Shown: positions 42,482 to 51,579 of the stretch, in pieces
How positions within the stretch are numbered: the stretch's first letter is position 1
Layout of the letters: every line of letters starts with the position of its first letter
Assembly: GCF_014596475.1 (NCBI RefSeq)
Contig: NZ_MECJ01000038.1
Location: forward strand, 1 to 64,000
Length of the DNA stretch: 64,000 nucleotides
From: Streptomyces sp. CBMA152
Lineage (GTDB): Bacteria > Actinomycetota > Actinomycetes > Streptomycetales > Streptomycetaceae
Direction: 5' to 3'
Position numbers and translations under genes: made by a program
Notes under the pieces: generated by a model
Told to the model about the DNA's origin: nothing
The model's input: only the letters and a program-made list of their open reading frames with translations
The model's database searches: none

Positions 42482-43527
42482 CCTCTCTACGGCGGCTGCG
42501 CAAGCCCCGCAGACCACTCCACGAGCGGCACCCCGTCGCCATCGCCGTCGTCGGACTGCTCACCATGACCCTGCTCGGGCTGCTCGTCTACAACGTCAAG
42601 TCCCTGCCCCTGATCGGTGGCGGCACCCGCTATACCGCCGACTTCAAGGAGTCCGCCGGACTCCACCCCGGCGACGACGTGCGCGTGGCGGGGGTGAAGG
42701 TGGGCGAGGTCGACAAGGTCCGGCTCGACGGGCCGAAGGTGGCGGTGACGTTCACCGTGAAGGACGCCTGGATCGGCGACGCCAGTACGGTCGGCATCGC
42801 GATCAAGACCCTCCTCGGCTCGAAATACCTCGCGGTCGACCCGCGCGGCACCGCCGCCCAGGACCCGGCCCGGCGGATCCCGATCACCCGCACGACCTCC
42901 CCGTACGACGTACTCGACGCGCTCAACGGACTCGGCGAGACCGTCGGCGAGCTCGACACCAAGGCCATCGCGAAGAGCTTCGAGACCATCTCGGCCACCT
43001 TCGGCAACACCGGGCCCGGCGTGCACAAGGCCGTCACCGGGCTAGCCGATCTGTCGCTGGCCATCGCGAGCCGCGACGAGCAGATCACCCGGCTGCTCAA
43101 GGGCACCGACCAGGTCACGCGGACGCTGGACGCCAAGAAGGACCGGCTGCGCAGCCTCCTGGAGAACGGCGGTCTGCTGCTGACGGAGGTAAGCCACCGG
43201 CGTGACGCCATCCATGGCCTGCTCACCGGCGCCCGCGACCTGAGCACCCAGCTCAGCGGAGTCGTCGCCGACAACCGCGCCCGGATCGGCCCCGCACTCA
43301 CCGCCCTCGACCATGTCACCGAGATCCTGACCAAGAACAAGGCGGGCCTCGACCGGATCCTGGCGCAGGCGGGCCCGTATTACCGCCTCGTCGGCAACAC
43401 CCTCGGCAACGGCCACTGGATGGACAGCTACCTCTGCGGGCTCGTCCCGAAGACGTATGTACCTCCGGGCGGCACACCGCCGAACGGCTGCATGCCGCCC
43501 AAGTACAGTAAGGGAGGCGGCAGTTGA
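42478..43527 (+). CDS. mceC: Mce family protein C
   Basis: A 349-aa protein with a basic N-terminus, one membrane helix (about 20-40), MCE domain (ESAGLHPGDDVRVAGVKVGEVDKV, LLGSKYLAVDPRG) and an elongated helical part. The C-terminus has the conserved DSYLCGLVP and NGCMPP cysteines, then a Lys/Gly-rich end. ATG chosen by ATGA overlap with mceB; upstream in-frame Met lies inside mceB. Confidence 0.92.
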   Translation: MTSLRRLRKPRRPLHERHPVAIAVVGLLTMTLLGLLVYNVKSLPLIGGGTRYTADFKESAGLHPGDDVRVAGVKVGEVDKVRLDGPKVAVTFTVKDAWIGDASTVGIAIKTLLGSKYLAVDPRGTAAQDPARRIPITRTTSPYDVLDALNGLGETVGELDTKAIAKSFETISATFGNTGPGVHKAVTGLADLSLAIASRDEQITRLLKGTDQVTRTLDAKKDRLRSLLENGGLLLTEVSHRRDAIHGLLTGARDLSTQLSGVVADNRARIGPALTALDHVTEILTKNKAGLDRILAQAGPYYRLVGNTLGNGHWMDSYLCGLVPKTYVPPGGTPPNGCMPPKYSKGGGS

Positions 43528-44567
43528 TGCGAACCCTGATGGACAGGATTCGGGCGCGCAAGTTCCTCGCCCTCGGCATCGCCTTCGCGCTCGTCGTCGC
43601 GGCCGCCGCATCGGTCGCCGCCGTACGGGTGCTGGGCGACAGCGGCGCCATGCGTATCACGGCGTACTTCGATCGCACGGTGGGTGTGCACGAAGGGTCG
43701 GATCTACGGGTGTTGGGTGTACGGGTCGGCAGCGTCGGCCGCATTCATCCGGAGGGGCGGCGGGTGCGGGTCACCCTCAGTGTGCGCAAGGGTGTGCGGG
43801 TGCCGCAGCTCGTGCGGGCCGTCGTCATCGCGCCGAGCGTTGTCTCCGGCCGGTTCGTGCAGCTCAGCCCCGCGTACAGCGGCAGCGGCCCGACCCTGCG
43901 GGACGGCGATGTCATCCCCGAGGAGCGGACCGCGACCCCGATGGAGGTGGACGAGCTCGCCAAGAGCGTCGGCGACCTCGTCACGGCCCTCGGCCCCGAA
44001 GGCGCCAACAAGAAGGGCGCGCTCTCGGACCTCATCGACACCGGCGCGAAGAACCTGCGGGGCAACGGCGACGACATCGGCCGTACGATCCAGCAGCTCG
44101 GCGGGGCCTCGAAGGTCCTTGGCGGTTCGAGCGCCGACCTCGTGCGTACGGTGCGTCAACTCCAGTCGTTCGTCACGGTGTTGAAGGACAGCGACGGGAC
44201 CGTACGCACCACCGAACAACAGCTCGCCGATGTGACCACCTTCCTCGCCGGGGAGAAGGACGACCTCGCCGCCGCGCTCCGGCAGCTCGGAACCGCCCTC
44301 GGGCAGGTGAAGACGTTCGTCCGGGACAACCGGGGCGCGCTGAAGAAGGACGTCGACCGGCTCGCCGTGCTCACCCAGTCGCTTGTCGACCAACGGGCCT
44401 CCCTGGGTGAGGCGTTGGACACTCTGCCGCTGGCCGCCGCCAACCTGGAGAACGCGTACAACCCGGCGACCCGCACCATCGACGGCCGCGCCGACCTCAA
44501 CGAGATCGCCGTGCTGCCGCTGCCCGCCGCCGAGACGTTCCAGCGGCAGCCGGGAGGCGGGCGATGA
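43527..44567 (+). CDS. mceD: Mce family protein D
   Basis: A 346-aa protein: N-terminal helix (about 12-32), MCE domain (DRTVGVHEGSDLRVLGVRVGSVGRI, VVSGRFVQLSP) and a long helical segment (to about 300). This is one of the shorter Mce proteins because it lacks the Pro-rich tail common in mycobacterial MceD. The ATG overlaps the mceC stop as TGATG, behind GGGAGG; a TTG one codon earlier is possible. Confidence 0.9.
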   Translation: MRTLMDRIRARKFLALGIAFALVVAAAASVAAVRVLGDSGAMRITAYFDRTVGVHEGSDLRVLGVRVGSVGRIHPEGRRVRVTLSVRKGVRVPQLVRAVVIAPSVVSGRFVQLSPAYSGSGPTLRDGDVIPEERTATPMEVDELAKSVGDLVTALGPEGANKKGALSDLIDTGAKNLRGNGDDIGRTIQQLGGASKVLGGSSADLVRTVRQLQSFVTVLKDSDGTVRTTEQQLADVTTFLAGEKDDLAAALRQLGTALGQVKTFVRDNRGALKKDVDRLAVLTQSLVDQRASLGEALDTLPLAAANLENAYNPATRTIDGRADLNEIAVLPLPAAETFQRQPGGGR

Positions 44568-45643
44568 GGCGCGGGGTCGCGCGGGCCGGGATGGCGTTGA
44601 GCGCCGCGCTGGTCGTCACCGGTCTGGCACTGCTGCCGGGCGGCTGCGGAGTGCCGTCGTTCCACGGCATCGAGGACCTGCCGCTGCCCGGCGGCGCCGA
44701 CCTCGGCAGCCACCCGTACCGGGTCACCGCCGTCTTCAAGGACGTCACCAGCCTGTTCCCGCAGTCAGCGGTGAAGGTCAACGACGTGCCCGTCGGCCGG
44801 GTCGAGAAGATCGAGGTCAGCCGGGACGACTGGCTGGCCCGGGTGACGATGAAGGTCAACGGCAAGGTGCGGCTGCCGTCCGACGCGTACGCCAATGTGG
44901 AGCAGTCCAGTCTGCTCGGCGAGAAGTACGTGCAGTTGGTGGCCCCGAAGGATCTCGCGGCGCGCGCGGATCCGCTGCGGGACGGCGCGGTGATCCCCGT
45001 CAGCCGTACGAACCGCAACGCTGATGTCGAGGAGGTCTTCGGAGCCCTGTCGATGCTGCTCAACGGGGGTGGGGTCCAGCAGATCAACACGATCACGCGG
45101 GAGTTGAACCGGGCGCTGGGCGGCCGGGAGTCCGCGGCCCGGTCGGTGCTGACCCAGATCGGCACGTTCACCAAGAACCTCGACGCCCACAAGGGTGACA
45201 TCACGGACGCGCTCGATGGGCTGAACAAGCTGTCGTCCACGGTGGCCGCCCGGGACGCCCAGGTCGGCACGGTCCTGGACGGGCTCGGCCCGGGGCTCAA
45301 AGTCCTCCAGGAGCAGCGCGGTTCGCTCGTCACCATGCTGAAGTCCCTGGACGCGTTGTCGTCCGTGGCCGTCGACACCGTCGACCGCACCAAGGACGAC
45401 ATCGTCGCCGACCTGCGCGCCCTCGCGCCCACCCTCAAGGGCCTGGCCGACGCGGGACGCAACCTGCCCGCCTCGCTCCAGGTGCTGATGACGTACCCGT
45501 TCACGGACGAGGTGCTGACGGGCGTGAAGGGGGACTACCTCAACGTTTATCTGAAGGTCGCGGCCGCACCGGGAACCATGGTCCGGCCTGCAGCCGGCGC
45601 GCTGCCGCTGCCGTCCGTCCCCCAGGAAGGCGGCGCCCGGTGA
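44564..45643 (+). CDS. mceE: Mce family lipoprotein E (LprK-like)
   Basis: A 359-aa protein with a lipoprotein-type signal: basic start, hydrophobic core and LLPGGCG, making Cys28 the likely lipidated residue (Pro at -3 is not ideal). It has an MCE domain (TSLFPQSAVKVNDVPVGRVEKIE, SSLLGEKYVQLVAP) and a helical part. MceE proteins of all mce operons are lipoproteins, in keeping with position five. Overlaps mceD and mceF. Confidence 0.9.
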   Translation: MRRGVARAGMALSAALVVTGLALLPGGCGVPSFHGIEDLPLPGGADLGSHPYRVTAVFKDVTSLFPQSAVKVNDVPVGRVEKIEVSRDDWLARVTMKVNGKVRLPSDAYANVEQSSLLGEKYVQLVAPKDLAARADPLRDGAVIPVSRTNRNADVEEVFGALSMLLNGGGVQQINTITRELNRALGGRESAARSVLTQIGTFTKNLDAHKGDITDALDGLNKLSSTVAARDAQVGTVLDGLGPGLKVLQEQRGSLVTMLKSLDALSSVAVDTVDRTKDDIVADLRALAPTLKGLADAGRNLPASLQVLMTYPFTDEVLTGVKGDYLNVYLKVAAAPGTMVRPAAGALPLPSVPQEGGAR

Positions 45644-46866
45644 TCACCCTCGGCACCCACCTCAAGAACCTCGCCTTCCTGCTGCTCGGCGCGCTGGTGC
45701 TGGGCTACATCGGGGTGAAGTACGCGGACCTGGGACGGTTCGTCGGCGCGCCGGGCTCGTACACCGTACGCGTCGAACTCGCCGAGACCGGTGGGCTGTT
45801 CACCGGGTCCGGGGTCACCTACCGGGGTGTGGACGTCGGCCGGGTGCGGAGCATCGGGCTCACCGACGACGGGGTCGAGGCGCGGCTCGCCATCAAGAAG
45901 GGCACCGCGCCGATCCCCGCCGACCTGGAGGCGAAGGTGGCCGGTCTTTCGGCGGTCGGCGAGCAGTACATCGACCTGGCGCCGCGCACCGACAAGGGCC
46001 CGTTCCTCGGCGACGGCTCGATCGTGCCCCGCACGCGGACCAGCACACCCGCCCCGATCACCCGACTCCTCACCGGGATCAACGACTTGGCGGCCTCCGT
46101 ACCCACCGACGAGCTGCGCACGGCGGTCGACGAACTCGGCCGCGCCTTCGCCAACCAGGGCTCCAACCTCCAGGTGCTCCTCGACACGGGCAGCCAGTTC
46201 ATCAACGCCGCCGACCAGGCGCTGCCGGCCACCACTCAGCTGCTCGTTGACGGCGAGACCGTACTCCGGACGCAGGCGGACAGTACGAAGGCGCTCACAT
46301 CGTTCGCCACGGGGGCGCGGAAGATCGCGCGACAGCTGAAGGACTCCGACTCGGATCTGCGCCGGGTGATCGAGCAAACCCCGGAAGCTGCCGATGAGTT
46401 CACTTCGCTGCTGCGGGACACCGACCCGGGTCTGAGCGTGCTCCTCGCCAATCTGACCACGACGTCGGAGCTCCTGGTCACGCGGCAGCACGGCCTGGAG
46501 GAGCTGATGGTGCGGCTGCCCCGGGTGGCGGCGGCGGGTTCCACGGCGGTCGGTCCGGGTGGTGCGGCCTTCGGGATGGTCACAACCTTCTTCAAACCGC
46601 TGCCGTGTACGGCTGGATACGAGGGCACAGTGTACCGCAACGGCCTTGATACGTCTGGGAGTTCGGCCGTGAACTCGGCGGCACGGTGTGCGGCGCCACC
46701 CGGCAGTGGCCAGAACGTACGCGGCTCGGGCAATGCGCCCCGGGGGTCGATTCCGGTACCCGCTGTTCCTGGCTCGGGGGTCTCCTCGGGGCCGGTGCTG
46801 GGCGCGCCGTCCGCACCGTCGCGGAGTCCGGTGGACCTCGCCGGGCTGCTCGGGCTCGGGGGGTGA
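45640..46866 (+). CDS. mceF: Mce family protein F
   Basis: A 408-aa protein: N-terminal helix (about 9-27), MCE domain (ETGGLFTGSGVTYRGVDVGRVRSI, LSAVGEQYIDLAP) and helices. A C-terminal segment with conserved cysteines (PLPCTAGYEGT, ARCAAPPG) precedes a Pro/Ser/Gly-rich tail from about residue 350. MceF completes the hexamer and probably reaches furthest outward. GTG start overlaps the mceE stop. Confidence 0.9.
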   Translation: MITLGTHLKNLAFLLLGALVLGYIGVKYADLGRFVGAPGSYTVRVELAETGGLFTGSGVTYRGVDVGRVRSIGLTDDGVEARLAIKKGTAPIPADLEAKVAGLSAVGEQYIDLAPRTDKGPFLGDGSIVPRTRTSTPAPITRLLTGINDLAASVPTDELRTAVDELGRAFANQGSNLQVLLDTGSQFINAADQALPATTQLLVDGETVLRTQADSTKALTSFATGARKIARQLKDSDSDLRRVIEQTPEAADEFTSLLRDTDPGLSVLLANLTTTSELLVTRQHGLEELMVRLPRVAAAGSTAVGPGGAAFGMVTTFFKPLPCTAGYEGTVYRNGLDTSGSSAVNSAARCAAPPGSGQNVRGSGNAPRGSIPVPAVPGSGVSSGPVLGAPSAPSRSPVDLAGLLGLGG

Positions 46867-46870
46867 CGGT

Positions 46871-47386
46871 ATGAGACGACGACGGACGATCGTGCTGCTC
46901 GGGCTGGTGCTCGGCACGGCCCTGTGCGGTGTCTCCGCATGGACGTACGTAAGGGCGCGCGGCGATGACGACCTGGCGTACGCCAAGAGCCGCGACGCGG
47001 TGCTCGCCGCCGGGCGAACGTATGTCGCCCGGCTCAACTCGATCGACGGCCGGGATGCGGACAAGGGCCTCGACGGTTGGCTCTCCGTGACCACCGGCCC
47101 GCTCCACGACGAGCTGCGGACCACCCGGGCCAAGAGTGCAGAGGTGCTGAAGGAACAGGGTGCCACCACAAGCGCCGAGGTCACGGACGCCGCCGTCACT
47201 CAGCTCGACGACCGCGCGGGCACCGCCCGGCTGATCGCGACCGTACGCATCGAGGCCCGACCGCGTACCGGCGCACCGACCACCGACCGCAAACGTTTCG
47301 AGGCGGGACTGGCCCGGACGGGCGGCGGCTGGAAGCTGACTTCACTGACGGCGATCGCGGTGACGGTCACGGCGGGGGCGGGGTGA
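46871..47386 (+). CDS. Mce-associated membrane protein, type alpha, copy 1
   Basis: A 171-aa protein with one N-terminal helix (about 6-27) and an extracellular NTF2/SnoaL-like domain (SRDAVLAAGRTYVARLNSIDGRDADKGLDGWLSVTTGPLHDEL). It belongs to the Mam proteins that follow mce genes in mycobacteria and Streptomyces and stabilise the Mce complex. It is clearly homologous to the product of the third gene of this group (TSAEVTDAAVTQLDDRAGTARL versus TTAKVLSGAVTELDERAGRARV). Confidence 0.82.
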   Translation: MRRRRTIVLLGLVLGTALCGVSAWTYVRARGDDDLAYAKSRDAVLAAGRTYVARLNSIDGRDADKGLDGWLSVTTGPLHDELRTTRAKSAEVLKEQGATTSAEVTDAAVTQLDDRAGTARLIATVRIEARPRTGAPTTDRKRFEAGLARTGGGWKLTSLTAIAVTVTAGAG

Positions 47387-47393
47387 GGGGCGT

Positions 47394-47939
47394 ATGACGA
47401 CGACCGAAGCTGTTTCCGCCGTCGAGGAACCGGTCATCCGGATGCGCCTGCGGCGTTTCCTGCCGCCTTCGCTGATCGCGGTTCTGGTGGTGGTGAGTGC
47501 CGTATTCCTGGTGATGGAGCGGGAGTTGAGGGATTCTCCGGCCGCGTCGAACCGTGCCCTCACCGACAGCACCGCCACAGGCGAGGTACTCGACGAGGTG
47601 AGCACCGCCGTGGGGCGGGTGTTCACGTATGACCCGGCGACGCTCGCCCGGACCCGTCAGGACGCGCGTTCGCTGCTGGCGGGGGAGGCGGCGAAGGAGT
47701 ACGACGGGCTGTTCGCGCAGGTGCAACAGCGTGTCGGGGACCAGCAGTTGACGCTCACCACGCGTGTCGCGCGGGCGGGGGTGCGTGCGCTCACCGCGTC
47801 CCGCGCCGAGTTGCTGCTCTTCCTCGACCAGACCAGCGAGCGGCGCGGGCAGAAGGCCACCACCGTGGCCGCGCAGCTCTCGGTGACCGCCGAACTCGAC
47901 GGCGGGCACTGGCGGATCACCGCGATCAAGGCCCGCTAG
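47394..47939 (+). CDS. Mce-associated membrane protein, type beta, copy 1
   Basis: A 181-aa protein: basic cytoplasmic start, one helix (about 24-42) and an outer domain containing ALTDSTATGEVLDEVSTAVGRVFTYDP and LLLFLDQTSER. It is homologous to the fourth gene of the group (HNTALADTARTSEVKG and VLVFADQSSTR). Encoded seven bases after the alpha copy, so probably made as a pair with it. Confidence 0.82.
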   Translation: MTTTEAVSAVEEPVIRMRLRRFLPPSLIAVLVVVSAVFLVMERELRDSPAASNRALTDSTATGEVLDEVSTAVGRVFTYDPATLARTRQDARSLLAGEAAKEYDGLFAQVQQRVGDQQLTLTTRVARAGVRALTASRAELLLFLDQTSERRGQKATTVAAQLSVTAELDGGHWRITAIKAR

Positions 47940-47958
47940 GGCGAGTGGGGAGGTGCTC

Positions 47959-48513
47959 ATGGCACGTATAGCAGTGCACAGGCGGTTGTCGCTCACAGCG
48001 GTCGCGCTTCTGGCGGCCGCGTTGGCGATGGCGTTCGCCGTCTGGACGGGCGGCTCCTGGTACGCGTCGGCGCACGACGAGCAGGCAGCTTTCGCGCGCA
48101 CCCGCGACGCGGCGCTCCAGGCGGGGGAGCGGGCCGTACAGAACATGAACACCCTCGACTACGGCGATCTGACGCGCGGCCTCGACGCATGGGAGCAGTC
48201 CGCCACCGGTGATCTGCTCAATGAACTCAAGGGCAGCAGAACGCAGTTCGAGCAGCAGGTCCGGGACGCCAAGACCGCGACCACCGCCAAAGTGCTCTCC
48301 GGGGCGGTCACCGAGCTCGACGAACGGGCCGGGCGGGCGAGAGTGATGGTCGCGATCCGGATCACCGTCGTGACCGCGGACAAGAAGATCAGCACCAAGG
48401 ACAGCCGGATGCTCGCCGAACTGACCCGCACCCCGGAGGGCTGGAAACTCAGCCGGCTCGGCCAGGCACCGGTCGGCGACGCCACCGCACCGTCCACCCC
48501 TAGCGGCAGCTGA
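47959..48513 (+). CDS. Mce-associated membrane protein, type alpha, copy 2
   Basis: A 184-aa protein with the same plan as the first alpha protein: one helix (about 9-30) and an outer domain with TRDAALQAGERAVQNMNTLDYGDLTRGLDAWEQSATGDLLNEL. ATG 47959 is preferred to GTG 47953 because GGGGAGG then has normal spacing. The C-terminus carries a Thr/Pro/Ser tail that copy 1 lacks. Confidence 0.82.
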   Translation: MARIAVHRRLSLTAVALLAAALAMAFAVWTGGSWYASAHDEQAAFARTRDAALQAGERAVQNMNTLDYGDLTRGLDAWEQSATGDLLNELKGSRTQFEQQVRDAKTATTAKVLSGAVTELDERAGRARVMVAIRITVVTADKKISTKDSRMLAELTRTPEGWKLSRLGQAPVGDATAPSTPSGS

Positions 48514-48527
48514 CCCCGGAGGCCCCG

Positions 48528-49163
48528 ATGTCGACCACCCGCCATCTCGTCAACCGGCAGCGTCGGTTGGCTGCCGCACGTCCGGCCGTCGAGCGTCGGC
48601 CTGTACCCGTCGTACGACGCTCCGCGCCCGCCGCGCGCCGGACCAGGCCGTTCCTGCGGCCTCTGCTGCTCGCCGTGCTCACCGTGGCGCTCACCGTCTT
48701 CTCCGTCGTGGCGTACGTCCAGGGCGAGGACCGGCGGACGGACTCCGCCGGGCACAACACGGCGCTGGCCGACACCGCTCGTACCAGCGAGGTCAAGGGT
48801 GTCGTCGACGACGCCGTGCAGGGGATCTTCTCGTACGACCACGCGAACCCGGCCAAAAGCGAGGCCGCGGTGAAGACCGCGCTGACCGGGGCGGCCGTCG
48901 AGCAGTACCGCGCGATGATCGCGCCGGTCCGGGAGCAGGGGCCACGGCAGAAGCTGGTGCTCACCACGACGGTCACCGACAGCGGGGTGGAGGTCGTCGA
49001 CGGGGACCGGGCGCGGGTCCTGGTCTTCGCCGACCAGAGCAGCACGCGGACAGGCAAGGGCGGCGGCACCACGGTCGCGGCCGCGATGTTCGCTGTCGAC
49101 GCGGTCCATCAGGCCGGGGTCTGGCGGATCGCGTCCATCGACACCTTCAACCGTGCGAGGTGA
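48528..49163 (+). CDS. Mce-associated membrane protein, type beta, copy 2
   Basis: A 211-aa protein. A long Arg-rich cytoplasmic segment (1-42) and one helix (about 43-63) precede the outer domain related to the first beta copy (VVDDAVQGIFSYDHANP, LVLTTTVTDSGVEVVDGDRARVLVF). The extra basic N-terminus may bind the cytoplasmic face of the transporter or phospholipid. The stop overlaps the lipoprotein gene start. Confidence 0.82.
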   Translation: MSTTRHLVNRQRRLAAARPAVERRPVPVVRRSAPAARRTRPFLRPLLLAVLTVALTVFSVVAYVQGEDRRTDSAGHNTALADTARTSEVKGVVDDAVQGIFSYDHANPAKSEAAVKTALTGAAVEQYRAMIAPVREQGPRQKLVLTTTVTDSGVEVVDGDRARVLVFADQSSTRTGKGGGTTVAAAMFAVDAVHQAGVWRIASIDTFNRAR

Positions 49164-49723
49164 GTTGCGTGGCGATACGACGTACGGCACTGGCGGCGGT
49201 TCTCGCGGCCGCCTGCCTGGCGGTCACCGGCTGCGGTTCCTCGTCCCAGCCGCCGCCGGAGGTGGACTGGGCGGCCGGGGTCTGCCGGCACCTCACGGAC
49301 AGCGGGGCCCGGCTCGCCGTACCCACGGTGGACCGGACACAGCCGGTACGGGCCCAGCGCCAGATGGTCACCTTCCTCACCGCGCTCTCCGACCGGCTCG
49401 GGGCGTTGCGGACGGCCATGGGGAAGGACGGGGCGCCGCCGGTGGACGGTGGGGCCGCCGCCTTCGGCAAGGCCCTCGCCCATCTCGACAAGGCGCGTGC
49501 GTCGGTGGGGGAGGCGGCGGCCACGCTCTCCCGCGCGACGGTCACGGACCAGAAGTCGCTGAACTCGGCGCTGGACGCGGCGGGCACGTCCCTGCGGGCG
49601 GTGGGCGCGTACAAGGGCCCGGCGGACGATCTGCGTACGGACCCGAAGCTGAAGGCGGCGTTCGACGAGAGTCCGGGCTGTGCGGCAGCCCAGGACAGAC
49701 AGGGGGCTGGCGATGGTTCCTGA
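49160..49723 (+). CDS. Small lipoprotein of the mce unit
   Basis: A 187-aa exported protein. The signal ends in the lipobox LAVTGC with Cys25 followed by Gly-Ser-Ser. The mature part is helical (DWAAGVCRHLTDSGARL, AAFGKALAHLDKARASVGEAAATLSRA) with two further cysteines. No known domain was recognised. GTG 49160 gives the GTGA overlap with the previous gene; GTG 49169, with better ribosome-site spacing, would give a protein three residues shorter. Confidence 0.75.
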   Translation: MSCVAIRRTALAAVLAAACLAVTGCGSSSQPPPEVDWAAGVCRHLTDSGARLAVPTVDRTQPVRAQRQMVTFLTALSDRLGALRTAMGKDGAPPVDGGAAAFGKALAHLDKARASVGEAAATLSRATVTDQKSLNSALDAAGTSLRAVGAYKGPADDLRTDPKLKAAFDESPGCAAAQDRQGAGDGS

Positions 49724-50363
49724 CCCCGACGGCCCGGGCCCCCTCTCGCGGCGGCAGCGGGCGGCCGTCCTCGTCGCGGCGGCCGTCGTCGCGGTGGGCC
49801 TCCTCGTCCACACCGGCGCGACCTTCCTCTATCTCGCCCCGCACAACGCGGCCACCGACTCCCTCGGCGCCGGGCTCAACAGCTATATGGCGCCGGAGTT
49901 CGTCCAGAGCTGGCAGCTGTTCGCGCCGGAGATCACCCGGACCATGACGGCGGTCGGCGCCCGCGTCGAGCTGCGGATGCCGGACGGCACGACCAGTGTC
50001 GGCCCCTGGCAGGACCTCACCGCCCAGGATCTCGCGGAGCTGCGCGGCAACCCGCTGCCGAGCCGCATCCGGCAGCAACTGGCCACCGCCTGGGCGGCGT
50101 TGCTCGCCTCGCACGACGCCGATCAGCGACCCATCGGGCTACGCGGCCTCGACAGCGAGCAGTACCTCAAACGCCTCGCGCTGTCCCGCCTCCCCGCGAC
50201 CCCGAAGGGCGCACGCGTCGAACGCATCCGGTTCCAGTCGACCGACACCACCGTCGCACCACCACCGTGGAAGCGGAACGGCCCCGCCGCCGCGCCGGTC
50301 GTGCGTACGTATCCGTGGTGGCCGGTGGGCGCGGACGACTTCGCGGAAGGGCGTACGTCGTGA
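49713..50363 (+). CDS. DUF5819 family membrane protein
   Basis: A 216-aa protein with one N-terminal helix (about 17-38) and a DUF5819-type domain (LNSYMAPEFVQSWQLFAPEITRTM is the hallmark). The function is unknown. In Streptomyces, DUF5819 genes regularly precede an HTTM gene, as here, and the two probably act together. The ATG lies inside the end of the lipoprotein gene behind AGGGGG; the stop overlaps the HTTM GTG. Confidence 0.85.
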   Translation: MVPDPDGPGPLSRRQRAAVLVAAAVVAVGLLVHTGATFLYLAPHNAATDSLGAGLNSYMAPEFVQSWQLFAPEITRTMTAVGARVELRMPDGTTSVGPWQDLTAQDLAELRGNPLPSRIRQQLATAWAALLASHDADQRPIGLRGLDSEQYLKRLALSRLPATPKGARVERIRFQSTDTTVAPPPWKRNGPAAAPVVRTYPWWPVGADDFAEGRTS

Positions 50364-51571
50364 CCAGTCAACTGTCCGATATGGACGGCAAGTTGATACT
50401 CGACCGGGTGCTGGCGCGGGCGTGTGACGCGCGGGTGTGGGCGTATCAGAGCGCGGCCGTACGGATCGGGATGGGCGGGGCCTGGCTGCTGCTCCTGGTC
50501 CATGAGTTCCCGCGCCGCGAGCGGATGTGGGGGCCGGACGCCCCCTGGAGCCGGCGGCTCGCCGAGCACTCGCTCGACCAGAGCCACGCTTTCAGTGTGC
50601 TGCGCTGGTCGGGCGGCCAGGTGTGGTTCGAGGTGTTCTATCTGCTCTCGGCGGCGGTCGCGGCGGCGCTGTTGGTCGGCTGGCGCACCCGTACGACCTC
50701 GCTGCTGTTCGTCATCAGCGTCTTGTCCCTCGACCACCGCAACGAGAACGTGCTGAACGCGGGCGACACCATCTTCCGTATCACCGCGATCTACTTGGCC
50801 TTCACGCGGTGCGGGCAGGTGTGGTCACTGGACGCGCGGCGCCGCGAGCGACAGCGGGATCGTACGGGCGCGATCCTGTGGTCCTTCTGCGGGCTCGTCC
50901 TCGCCTGGGCCACGCTCGCCGCTCAGCTCACCGGCGGCTGGGCGCTGCTGCTGTGGGGGTGCTGGGCGGGCCAGGCGGTGTGGCGCGGGCTCCGGGCGCG
51001 TCCGGGTGCGCGCCGCACGCTGGAGCTCATCGGGCATCTGCTGCACAACGGCGGGGTGCTGATGCTGATGATCCAGGTCTGTCTGCTGTATGCGTCGGCC
51101 GGCTGGTACAAGATCCAGGGCGTGTCCTGGCAGGACGGCACGGCGGTGTACTGGTCGGCGGGGCTCGACTGGCTGGAACCGTATCCCTCGCTCTCCCACG
51201 CCCTCACCTCGCACCCCCTGATCGTTCTCGCGCTGACGTACGGGACGGTGCTCGTCCAGGTCGCCTTCCCGTTCAGCGTCCTGGACCGGCGGGCCAAGAA
51301 CGTCCTGCTGGCGCTTCTGTTCGCCGAGCACATCGGCATCGGGCTGCTGCTCGGCCTGCCGTACTTCTCACTCTCGATGATCGTGGCCGACCTGGTGTTC
51401 CTGCCGACGGGGTTCCTGCGCGGGGTGGGGGCGCGGGTGGTGGGGCTGCGGGCTCGGTTCACGGCGGCCGTCGCCGTACCGAAGGGGACGACGAGCGGCC
51501 GGCTCCCGACGCCCGGGGCGCGGGAACCGGCCCACGAGTCCGACTCGGCGGGTCAGGTCAGCCCTTCCTGA
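50360..51571 (+). CDS. HTTM domain protein (vitamin K carboxylase-like membrane protein)
   Basis: A 403-aa polytopic membrane protein with the horizontally transferred transmembrane (HTTM) domain. Features are the first-helix region AVRIGMGGAWLLLLVHEFPRR, LDHRNENVLNAGDTIFRITA and LYASAGWYKIQGVSWQDGTAVYW. The family is related to vitamin K-dependent gamma-glutamyl carboxylase, but the bacterial role is not established. It is the last gene of the mce unit. It has a Pro/Ser/Ala-rich C-terminal tail. Confidence 0.85.
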   Translation: MTSQLSDMDGKLILDRVLARACDARVWAYQSAAVRIGMGGAWLLLLVHEFPRRERMWGPDAPWSRRLAEHSLDQSHAFSVLRWSGGQVWFEVFYLLSAAVAAALLVGWRTRTTSLLFVISVLSLDHRNENVLNAGDTIFRITAIYLAFTRCGQVWSLDARRRERQRDRTGAILWSFCGLVLAWATLAAQLTGGWALLLWGCWAGQAVWRGLRARPGARRTLELIGHLLHNGGVLMLMIQVCLLYASAGWYKIQGVSWQDGTAVYWSAGLDWLEPYPSLSHALTSHPLIVLALTYGTVLVQVAFPFSVLDRRAKNVLLALLFAEHIGIGLLLGLPYFSLSMIVADLVFLPTGFLRGVGARVVGLRARFTAAVAVPKGTTSGRLPTPGAREPAHESDSAGQVSPS

Positions 51572-51576
51572 CCCGC
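51548..51576. terminator. Hairpin between convergent HTTM and DUF6801 genes
   Basis: GCGGGTCAG and CTGACCCGC form a perfect 9-bp stem with an 11-base loop. It covers the HTTM stop codon and the 8-base gap to the leftward gene. Confidence 0.45.
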
Positions 51577-51579
51577 TGT

